A stretch of DNA of 24,446 nucleotides from Elysia marginata (lineage: Eukaryota > Mollusca > Gastropoda > Plakobranchidae), in NCBI GenBank assembly GCA_019649035.1, contig BMAT01004221.1:190965-215410 (forward strand). The letters are read 5' to 3'. The notes below the pieces were generated by a model that searched no databases, was not told the DNA's origin, and saw nothing but the letters and a program-made list of their open reading frames with translations. Shown one piece after another: positions 1 to 8,900 of this stretch. Made by a program: the position numbers and the translations under genes. Each line of letters begins with the position of its first letter. Position 1 is the first letter of the stretch.

Positions 1-20
1 CCCCCCCCCCCCCCCCCCCC
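1..20. repeat. poly-C run at the left contig end
   Basis: Twenty consecutive C at the very start. Read outward on the minus strand this is poly-G, and the right end also runs outward into poly-G. This suggests a sequencing or assembly edge (dark-cycle G calls in two-colour short-read chemistry) or a real G homopolymer where assembly stopped. A genuine G12 run sits at 344-355, so the second reading is possible. Confidence 0.85.
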
Positions 21-136
21 AGTAAGATGCTTGTCTTGTCTAAAATTCAGTGCATAAGAATGTCTACATTAATAAACGACTTCAAACAAAAATCTTTTTT
101 TTTCTTTTTAAAAACATTTATGGAACAAGTTCTTAC

Positions 137-3100
137 CTGACAAAACTTGTTGTTTTCTTCCTTCAGACCCTCTAGGCTTTTGTGCAGAGGCTCGATCACT
201 CTGTAATTCTCTTCAATCTCATCCAAGCTAAGAAACACAAACAAATGATAAATGATCAAAACCCTCTATTTGGTGTTTGTACAAAGGGCCTAAGATATAT
301 GCATTTTCCAGAGAGAGAGATAGAGAGAGAAAAGGAAGTGTGAGGGGGGGGGGGGAAGGCCTAGAGTTAAGAGGCAGCTAAATAATGATTTAATGTTTTG
401 ATAAATGATGTGGTTTGCACGATTGTGCCAATTTTTTACCTCGTATGCCTGGGTGTATCTTGATGCTTTTTTTAAAATTATGTAAACTGCTATAATGCCA
501 TGCCAAATCACGCAAGGGAATCAATAATGTTCATTCACACATTCACACACAGTGATATCCCTGTGAACTGTTACTCAAGAAACGAAAACCATTCTAGTTT
601 AGGCCTGTTTTGATTAAACCAAAGCAGTTCCTACTTTACAAAAAAAAGTTTTGGGGAGATTGATGTTTTGCTCTGTTCTTTTGCATATGTGTGAAAGCAA
701 ATGCTTATTTTTTTAAAAAGTCTTGAAGCTTAATAGAGTAACTACTACTAGTTGGTGTGAATGTGGAGTTTGGCATTTTATGAAATTTGTGTACATTACA
801 AGACCAATATTTTAAAAGAAAAAAAAAGCATTATACCATTTTTGAAGGTCCATGAAACTTCTGGGAAATTTTGACTTTCGGAGACCAGGAGGTCAATGGT
901 ATAAATACAAAGGAACTCTTGAATTAAGACAGGGAACATTGTTGGTAAAAAGGGTCTTTTTAGAGATGGGTCTAAATTTAGGACTTGATTTACTATAGGC
1001 TACTTGTATAAGCAGATGTTCTCAAACTTAAGTCACATTTGATGAGCTTCATCTTGATTGATGGATTCTCCTGTACTGGTTTTTCATTTAAACAATTTTT
1101 AGCTCTTTGGGTAAAGAAACTTAGTGTCAGGCAGAGGCGATAAAATATGGCGCCAATGTGCCAGAGTATATTTTTCAAGCCAGTACACCATTTAATTTTT
1201 AAACGTCTCCTCTGTGAGTTCCTCGGACAGTATACTGTTTGATAATATCACGTCAAGCGATCTTTGTTTAGTGCTTAGTTTGAGCATGAGAGAGAATTCA
1301 GCTACATATCGAAACACATGCAAACCAAATACTTACCTTTGCTTCATCTGGTAAACATCTTGCAAAGCACTCTGTAACTGGTTCAAACCTGTTCTGACGC
1401 CATCAAGCTGCGACTGGACAGCTGTCTTCAACATGGCCTCAACGGATGCCTAAACAAATGAAAAGAATTAACGAGGGAGAATTCATGACTTTCTCGTAAT
1501 TTAAACCTTCAAAGACAACTAGTTTTGTCTGTTGCATTCTTTAACAGCATTAGCCATAGCATTAGAAACAAGTCTCACACTCTCACCTTTAAAACTTCAA
1601 GCGCTTGAGGCATGTGATAATTGTGACCCGAATGCCAAAAACTCAGTTAAAGTTGACCAGTCCTAGTCCGTGCTACTAGCAATTTCTCAGTTTTAAACTG
1701 CTAAAAAATCTATCAAGCCTCATTGCTTTGAAAGTTCATTTTAAAAAAAATTATGAAAAGTAATTGCATAATAATGCTGGTATTCTATGCTTTCTGTTCA
1801 TTGATGTGCTTTTGAGATTTATGTAAATATAATATTTAGCTGACATACAGATACATAGATTGGGCTTTTCACACATACAGTATTGAAATAACATTTTAAC
1901 CCCTGCCACCCACAGTGACGTCTAAAATACTATGCAAAGCATTTCAAACCTCGATGCAATTTCATAAATTTTTAGGGCAGTAAAAACTTTGGAACAACTA
2001 GTAAATCATCAACATTTTCTCAAGTACAGTAGACCTTTAATCCAACAACCTTGGACTCAACGAATCATTGCATTAAAATAAAGTCCTTTTTTCTCTTCTT
2101 TAACCCTTTAAAAAAACTTTTAATATTTTTTATAGAAGGAACTGGTTTCAAACCCACCTAGTTTTCAATGAACTATGAGTGAAACTGAAACTAAGATAGT
2201 TCTTTTCTTAGCCTATTTTTCGGTTACATCAGTCCCTTTATAATCAATTCGGCTGTCAGAGAAGGAGAGAGAGGTTACAATACATCAGACCCAAAGAGAA
2301 AAAGCTTGTTTTGCAAAGCTTGCAACTTTGTTCAATTTTTCTATTCTTTAAATAGTATACATGTACAAGGTTGATAAATAGAGTATGCTTTTTATTTCAT
2401 TTTGTTAGTTTGGGCTACAATAAAGAGAGCTTGTTTTCAACAAACAAAGGCTTCAACAAACTTTAATTTTCCCAAAAACTTTTTTGGATTCAAGGTCCCA
2501 CTTAATCAATATGAAACTTTAAGGCAGCGGATTCACAGTTAATATATATCAGCAGATAAGACCTTTTTTCGAGCAACTCTCCTTTTATACTGGTCAACTT
2601 TGTCAAGCTGGTCTGGTCTCTGAAAAAAAAAACCAACAAAAACAAAATATAGCTGTTATAAACAAATAAAAAATCATAAATATTTCTTTTTAAGAATTTG
2701 AATTATACTCAAAGAATAAAAAGTTGGATAAGGCAGAATTTTTAAGGTTTTAATAACTTTTTGGGACTTTTTAAAATTTAATGTTCATAATTCATTAAAA
2801 AAACCTTTTTTGTCTTTGAAATTAAGAACAAATTTTGATTTTTATAATTTTTTTTCTTATATATATTTTGGATTGTTCTCGTGCAACTAGTCTTACTTAG
2901 TTTTTAAAAAAAAATGGTATTTTTAAAAAAGAATTAAATCTGTGCATCCCTAAGAATTCCACCCCCATCAATGCAAATTTGTCATACCATTTATAATTGT
3001 TATCCTATTTATATGAGTTTTAGTAGGCATACAAGAAAACCTAATCTCACCTGCAAAAGACTGGCCACAAGCTTAGCTGCGGCTTGTTTGGCTTCCACCT

Positions 3101-3182
3101 CCAACCGCCCGAGGTCTAGCGGGGCAGGTGCTGGACCCTGTGAGTGTTGTGGGTCTTCTTCATCATTCATATTGCCACTCAT
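137..3182 (-). CDS. EXOC3: Exocyst complex component 3 (Sec6), 5' part, four coding exons
   Basis: Sec6 is a core subunit of the octameric exocyst, which tethers secretory vesicles to the plasma membrane before SNARE fusion. Coding exons, in transcription order: 3182-3051 (44 codons), 2619-2563 (19 codons), 1449-1337 (113 bp) and 227-137 (91 bp). All have AG acceptors and GT donors, and phases join cleanly; a split AGC serine joins the last two. The 131-residue product has an acidic, Pro-rich start ([16 protein letters not shown]), then an amphipathic helix, then [14 protein letters not shown] and [18 protein letters not shown]. As remembered, the last two are nearly identical to the human EXOC3 N-terminus and belong to its long coiled-coil CorEx region. 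The start was chosen as the first ATG in the exon; upstream in frame there is only TTG. The gene is cut by the left end, since the family is about 740-760 aa. Introns are 431, 1113 and 1109 bp. Confidence 0.93.
310..355. repeat. GA-rich tract followed by G12 run, in EXOC3 intron 3
   Basis: A GA dinucleotide stretch with one interruption at 310-331 is followed by a GGAAGTG linker and twelve G at 344-355. It is a simple repeat, probably unstable. The G12 run shows that genuine poly-G occurs inside this locus. Confidence 0.85.
831..904. repeat. 74-bp hairpin-forming inverted repeat in EXOC3 intron 3
   Basis: TTATACCATT at 831-840 is matched exactly by its reverse complement AATGGTATAA at 895-904. 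Next to the ends are GAAGGTC and GGAGGTC. It looks like the remnant of a very short foldback element or an intronic hairpin. No family recognised. Confidence 0.5.
2027..2502. mobile_element. Non-autonomous pogo/Tigger-like DNA element in EXOC3 intron 2
   Basis: The left end begins CAGTAGACCTTTAATCCAAC next to a TA dinucleotide (2025-2026). This resembles the CAGTAGACCCTCGATTTAAC-type ends of Tc1/mariner pogo elements as I remember them. The right end holds TTGGATTCAAGGTCCCACT followed by TA (2503-2504), an imperfect reverse complement of the left end. Sub-terminal ACTCAACGAAT and TTCAACAAACTTTAA also look related. There is no transposase reading frame inside, so it would be a MITE-sized derivative, well diverged and old. 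Family assignment rests on the left terminus and TA duplication. Confidence 0.5.
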
Positions 3183-3213
3183 GATTGAATAGGGTTGATC
3201 TGTTAGCAAAGCT
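3183..3213 (-). promoter_or_regulatory. EXOC3: EXOC3 5' UTR segment with upstream splice acceptor
   Basis: On the minus strand a pyrimidine-rich stretch ending TTTTTATTTCAG (AG at 3215-3214) lies 31 bases upstream of the EXOC3 ATG. This is a good acceptor, so at least one non-coding 5' exon probably lies further right. Candidate minus-strand donors are GTAAGTT at 5408 and GTAAAT after GGAG at 5309; neither can be proven without transcripts. Inference. Confidence 0.5.
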
Positions 3214-3328
3214 CTGAAATAAAAAGCATTTAAGTTTTAAAAAAAATACCATCACATTATAAACCATCTTCTCAGAGAGTGCAACCATGTCGTTGATTGG
3301 CAGTTTGTGTATCCCTATGACCTTGAGA

Positions 3329-4023
3329 GCTATGCTGGTGGGACGTTCGTAGGGCTACCACAGTCAGATAGGTCAAAGGATCGTAACCAGACTAAGAGCA
3401 CTCACTGGCCCTCCAGGTTGGAGAGTTTGAACTATGCTAACAACCTAATTCTCTAGAGATCAATAACATATTTATAAACTTATACATTTCAAGCAAATTA
3501 TATAACTTTTGTTCTATTCAGATTAATTGGAAATTTTGCACAGTCAGCCACCCAAACTTGCTATTTTACATTGTACGAATTTTGTCTCATTTGACAAATG
3601 ACAGGGCAAAAAACAAAATAAAAAGGATTTTTATCACTAGATAATACATTCTAACACTTACAGTAACAACCCACTCAGCAGCTCATTGAAAAGTTGTGAG
3701 CATAATTCCGTCAGTTAACAGCAGTCACCTATGTTACCCAAGTTACGGTATTTGTGTGTTCTTACACCCACTCACACCCAGGTATTTTATGATATAGAGT
3801 TTTTTCTGGTTAATTTTGCAATGCTGAAATGTAAGTTTTAATCCCCTCAAATTGAGACATAAATTGTTGAAATGAGGGTTTTCCATGCCTTCATTTTTGT
3901 CAGAGAAAGGGCGTTAGAGTGCAATATTACCAAGCTGGAGGGCCAGCGAGTGCTAAGTCTAGTCTCTATTTTTTTTTATCTGTCTAGCTTTGGTAGCCCT
4001 ACGAATCTACCGCCAGCATATGC
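3329..4023. repeat. 695-bp structure with ~93-bp inverted arms
   Basis: The left arm 3329-3421 and the reverse complement of 3931-4023 share TTCGTAGGGCTACCA, TGCTGG near the outer edge and CTGGCCCTCCAG at the inner edge, with scattered differences and a T-rich insertion in the right arm. The 509-bp interior has no coding potential. It could be a MITE with long terminal inverted repeats or two oppositely inserted copies of one SINE-like repeat; similarity may extend slightly beyond the outer ends. No family recognised. Confidence 0.65.
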
Positions 4024-4413
4024 TTTGCTGTAAACCTATAGTTTTAAAAAATGTGAAAGAAGAAGAAAAGGGTTTAAAAATTAAGCACAGATTATTTTGA
4101 AAATCAAAATGTAGACTAGTTATAGATCTTCTTAAGACAAGATTATTTTAGATCATGGGCAAAATTACAACAACAAAAAAGTAGACTCTATAGGCCTATA
4201 GAATTAGGAAAGATATTGCCAAAAAATGTTGATACTTTGGCAAAACCGACAATATCTGTAAGTCTAATTATTAATCTAAATTTCAACTTGAAATTTCAAC
4301 AGGGAAAAAATTATAGTTAGCAAGATGCCACTTACTACTGACTTATATAGAAAAGTTATCAAGCAGTCATTCAGATTTATTATACTCAAAAATAAAACAT
4401 ATCTAGATAAGAC

Positions 4414-4896
4414 ATGTCTAGCAGTAGCATTCTGTCTTAGAAATGAGTCGTAAGTTGCATGGCTTAGTTTTGCGATGAAGGCTTTTAAAGTTTGGTGGGT
4501 GTTCAGAAGTCACATTTTTTTTATCTTAGACATTGAAACTAAAACCATTTCTAAAGAGTTTTCACACCTAATTTATAGTCATACTGAAGTTTCTTGTTTT
4601 ATGTGCTTATATCTAATTGGTATGGTTGCTAAGGCCTCAACATCTTTATAGTCATCTAAACTCTAAATGCTTAATAATCCCTTTTCTGAAATTTTACAAG
4701 CCCTAACCCTGCTGACTTCAAACGGCTAGGCCCTTTAGTACTATAACTTCACACAGAAGCATGATAGAAATTTTCTTTTTGTTGAGAATTATAAGCTTTC
4801 CTGGGTATTTTTACAATTTCACCCTTTTCTGTGATACTGATATGTGACTACCTTCCAATTTCGACTTACGACTCATTTTGACTGGTTGAAAGACAT
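4414..4896. mobile_element. Foldback (MITE-like) element, copy A, long version
   Basis: The right end 4859-4896 reads, reverse-complemented, ATGTCTTTCAACCAGTCAAA then ATGAGTCGTAAGTCG. The left end 4414-4457 begins ATGTCTAGCA and, after an insertion, continues AATGAGTCGTAAGTTG. These are the terminal inverted repeats of the family also seen at 7650, 8986, 9782, 10303 and 16020. The interior is longer (about 400 bp) and non-coding. It lies between EXOC3 and UQCC1, close to the presumed promoter region. Confidence 0.55.
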
Positions 4897-4920
4897 ATAA
4901 TGATATATTAACTCAACCCG

Positions 4921-4992
4921 ACCTATAGCGCCCGCCGTCGCCCGATTGGACCACACTACTGTGTACCTATATCGCCCATCATCGCCCGATCG
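4921..4992. repeat. GC-rich 44-bp-offset direct repeat, candidate promoter element
   Basis: ACCTATAGCGCCCGCCGTCG at 4921, continuing CCCGATTGG, recurs at 4965 as ACCTATATCGCCCATCATCG continuing CCCGATCG. TCGCCCGAT is shared. The first unit carries ATTGG, an inverted CCAAT box. CpG and GC content stand out sharply from the AT-rich surroundings, as expected for an unmethylated promoter island. Promoter role is inferred. Confidence 0.5.
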
Positions 4993-5199
4993 CCATTGCT
5001 TTCATAGCAATTGTACTTTTGGTAGCTTAGTGTAATAGTAACGCTGGAAATCTCGCGTAAACCTCTTCTTCTTATAGAGGAGATCTTAAGCGTTATTTAG
5101 GTTATTTTTGTTTCTCTTTTCGTTGACAAACAAGCCGAAGCAGGTCCGTTGAAGTTGACCATTTTTCAGTACGATTTCGCACACATTCTAGACCTGGGT

Positions 5200-5306
5200 T
5201 CTAGGTCTAGATCTGCCTGCGTCTGATACGGCCGGTGTTAACTTCTTTTTTTCTTTAGAAGCGTTGATTCTAGATCTAGATCTAGCTGCGTCTGGTATGG
5301 ATGATT
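5200..5306. repeat. Imperfect ~26-bp direct duplication with TCTAGATC words
   Basis: A unit reading TCTAGATCTGCCTGCGTCTG then ATACGG near 5206-5231 recurs near 5275-5300 as TCTAGATCTAGCTGCGTCTG then GTATGG. The copies are about 69 bp apart with about four mismatches. The flanks are rich in CTAGATCTAG palindromes. This may be part of the regulatory region or a small dispersed repeat. Confidence 0.55.
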
Positions 5307-5646
5307 TACCTCCCTTATCTTAGGGACAGGGCTTGAAATGGGCTCGTGGGCCTAGGGGGATTGAGTTAAAAAATTGGCCTACTTTATAGTTTCTAAACTT
5401 CAACTTACCCTTTAGATTCGAGTTTAGACTTTTAAAGTTAGATTGAACAACTTTATGGCTTCCTAGGTATGTAGGGCGAGTAAAATTTTGAAGGCAAACC
5501 TAGATCAGTAGATCTAGATGATACTAGCTTATTTTCAACTCATTTGTAGCATAGAAATCTAGATCTACCCATTGTTAGAGGTAGATATAGAAGTCTGCTA
5601 TTTGTAGCTGTTTAAGTAGAAAACGAAAATAAACAGGTGTCTTTCA

Positions 5647-5661
5647 GTTCCGGGTGGGCGG
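5647..5661 (+). promoter_or_regulatory. UQCC1: ETS/GABP-like site beside a GC box, candidate UQCC1 promoter
   Basis: GTTCCGGGTGGGCGG at 5647-5661 joins a reverse-strand CCGGAA core (ETS family; GABP/NRF-2 sites of this type are common in nuclear genes for mitochondrial proteins) to GGGCGG, an Sp1-type box. It lies about 310 bp upstream of the UQCC1 ATG in otherwise AT-rich DNA. The motifs are short, so this is suggestive only. Confidence 0.3.
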
Positions 5662-5965
5662 CACCCAAGTTATACACGTTTATTGTTTTACAGATAAACC
5701 TCACACCAGTGCGTGTTTCGGTTATCTAAACTTTTATGATTTAATAAAACAGATGAGTGCAGCCAAAAGACAGTTGAAGTTATAGATTTATCAGAACACT
5801 GATTTTTTCTGCTTCATAGAGCTTATTTAAAATTAATCGCATTAAAAATCAACAAAAATTTAGCACAGCTTTTGTGGAAATAGAGTACAGTCGGCATTTC
5901 AACTTTCGTAACTTTATGACATAAGAACTCATTTTTGTTTTGTTTGGTAACAGAACGTGGAAAAG

Positions 5966-8900
5966 ATGAATCTTCTGCGAAGGACGACTGCTGGGCTGCT
6001 CTTCAAAACGGCCGTTAATAAGGTATTTATAATTAATTATCTAGAAATTTTCTCAGGAAGCAGAACTAAATCAGGCGGGGAATTACCGAATATTGTTTTT
6101 AGAAGCATGAAGGATCTATCTAGATTCTAGATCTAGATTCTACATCAAGAACTTGCCATCCTAAGACCAGCACTGCAGTAGGGAACCTTGTCAAACTGAC
6201 CCCTTTGCCTCTCGCCTGCACTTGACCTGCCTAGACCAAGACAATGTATTTTTTAACATCCCTTCATTTTGTCAGTCAAATAATGAAATGTAGAGAATAG
6301 ACAATATGGCGGTGTAAAAAAAAAAAGCAATTGTAGAATCTAGGCCTACCTATTAATTTTCCCATACCATCTCCTCTTTTTAGTCCTAGGCTAATGAATT
6401 CATCAAACTCATATGTAAACTACTATCACCAACACAAAGCCCTCAAGCTATTTGCAACCCATTAGGCCTATCACCTCAAATATGTTGATACGAACAATAA
6501 AATGAACAAATTATGACCATGACCAACCAAAAATGTCCACCTTATGTGCCTGTGTGCTAATACAGTAACAATTGAAAATGACCTTTAATAGTTTCCATCT
6601 GTCTAGTTAGTTTGACCTTAGTAAACAAACATACGAGCCTCCATTTTAGATTGACATATTGACTGAACATTGATAGGAACTCTTAATGCTAAACTCTCAA
6701 GAGTTCAGTCTCTATAAGAAAGTCATTGTAATGCGTTAGATACAAAATTTTCTGTTTCTGTGTACAGATTTTTTATGGTTGCTACATAATTTCATGCGTT
6801 AAGAACTAAGAACTAAACCTGCTGCATAATTATGCTGCTTTACTTCATTGAGTTCAAGTTCAAACACATTAAATTACCACATTGAATTTGAGGGACTGTG
6901 CATGGTTGTAGCACGAAGAATCTCTTTTATTTATATCTGGATCATAAACTGTAGATCAAGGGCAAGTCATACTAGTTTAAACATGTATAATTATATGAAT
7001 TACAAAAATAATTTTATTCCACATAAAAGGGTTTTTTTATTGTTGTGAATTAATAATTGTTTATTGATCTATCTATGGATCTTCTAGGTTTTAAAATTGA
7101 GGTAAATCTAGATCTAAATGCAGTAACTAAGTGTATAATTTGAAAAATAAATTATTTTGTTGTAGAGTTCAAGTATTTTTCAGTCTGCAATTGATGTCAC
7201 TAACAACCATGTTTTTATTTCCATAGTCACCAAAGACAGTCAGCCATTCTAAACTAGTTTTACAATGCACCTCCTGTATTGCCCACCAGACAGCCTCACC
7301 AGTTTTAAAGGTAAAGTTAGTACAGGTTCAGTTGTCATTAATTTGAATTCTGTTCTTTTATATACTGTACAACAAATTTGTTGGTTTGTTGGTTTTTTGT
7401 TTTCTTTTAAACTTTTTGTCCTTTTCCTTTCCGTTTATTTTATTGTGGGCTTTTAATATCAAAAACTTCTGGTGCAATGAACTTGAACAGCCTCCAGGCA
7501 TTATTTTAAAATTCCCTGTTCTTTTTAGATATTTACAAAAAAGTTTTTGTTCATCTCTGGTTCATGTGTCTATCAAAATGGTTGGACTTGCAGTACCCGT
7601 AAATTTGAGATAATCTAGATACATTCAGTTATAACTATAAGGCATACTTTTGTCTCGCTTCCAGGGTGTAGGGAAAGTGCCAATATCTATTGTCTATTCT
7701 TCTTCCTTTTCTCAATATTTTACATCTGCAAAAGTATTGATGTATTTCATCAAAATAAGAATTAGATGAAAGATTTGGCATTTGAAAAACAGTAGAAAAA
7801 CAGAAATGCTTTTAAGATGAAAATTTAGGTATCCAACCTAGTACCTATTCACCTTGGATGCAAGACATGCTGTTTTCACCTAGTGCTTAAATTATCACAA
7901 GCTTATCCCCATATGAAATTCAAAACTTCAAACGATCTACAAACCATGAGACCATTGCCTAAAGAGGCGGAGGTGAGGAGTGGATAGGTAAGTAAGTAAG
8001 GCTCTACTCTCAAACAGTTGGGTTTTATGTTGTCAAGTTCATAAAAATTAATTTCTTGCACTTCATAACTTAAAGACCTTATTTCTTCAGCTCAGAGGAG
8101 CTGGTCAGGTTGAGATTGCAAAATTTAAAAAAAAAATAGTGCCTGTGTTGCGCTATAAAAGCCAGGCTTGTTGAGCCTACCAGTACTAAGGACTTTCAAA
8201 TTACAGTATAGGGGGCTACTTGATAAAAATTTGTGTTTATTTTTGCTCCTAATCAGAGATACAAGCACAGCCCATCAGTTGCTATGTCTTTAGAAGATCT
8301 CTCTACTTGGCAAAGAATGAAATGGAACATGGGCTTTTATGGCAAGCTGCGTGTTCCAAATTATGTAAGTATTTAGATCATAAATTGACATCATTTGAGA
8401 TGAGTAAAAGTGAGAAGGTTGCATACTTAATTGTACAAGAATTTTTTTGTGGATGCTTAAAGTTGGTTTTAGATATAATAAGCCATAGATAAAGTTCAAA
8501 TAAAGTGAAGTCTGTTTTCATCAACTAGTTTTTATCTACATATTACTTAACTTAAATTAATTCTGTTTTAATTATCCATGTGAATGTAAAAACCTGCTGC
8601 AAGATCTTGGGTATTGCATCATATTATAGAATTTTGTTTAATAAAAAAAAAGTTCTTTTAATCGGTTTAACTTGTGATTTACTGCTTACGCTAAAAGCAT
8701 AAGGTGACAAGTTTGAATATGTAAAGTCACAAATAACTTGTGTTGTTGTCATATTTTTTGGCTTTTTTTTTTTGTTTTTTTTCTACTGTTTTCATTTGTT
8801 ATAGTTACATATTTTTTCTCTTACCAGAAATTAAAGCTGTCTGGCTATCACCTTTATATCTGCTGTTCAGATTTCATTGACTTCCAACAGTTTGTGGAAG

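Larger units (their letters stand above)
3214..5965. other. Divergent intergenic region EXOC3-UQCC1
   Basis: About 2.75 kb separates the EXOC3 5' UTR segment from the UQCC1 ATG. No coding exon is visible on either strand. It contains the inverted-repeat structure at 3329-4023, foldback copy A at 4414-4896, GC-rich direct repeats at 4921-4992, a second duplication at 5200-5300, clustered TCTAGATCTAGA-type words and an ETS/GC-box pair at 5647-5661. One or both promoters and any non-coding 5' exons should lie between about 4900 and 5950. A good acceptor (TTTTGTTTGGTAACAG, AG at 5952-5953) just before the UQCC1 ATG hints that UQCC1 also has a spliced leader exon. Confidence 0.7.

Noticed and set aside
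6301-6314. YY1-like word ACAATATGGCGGTG in UQCC1 intron 1 (and AAATATGGCGCC near 1144)
   Set aside because: Single short motif matches inside introns with no supporting context; too weak to list as regulatory sites.
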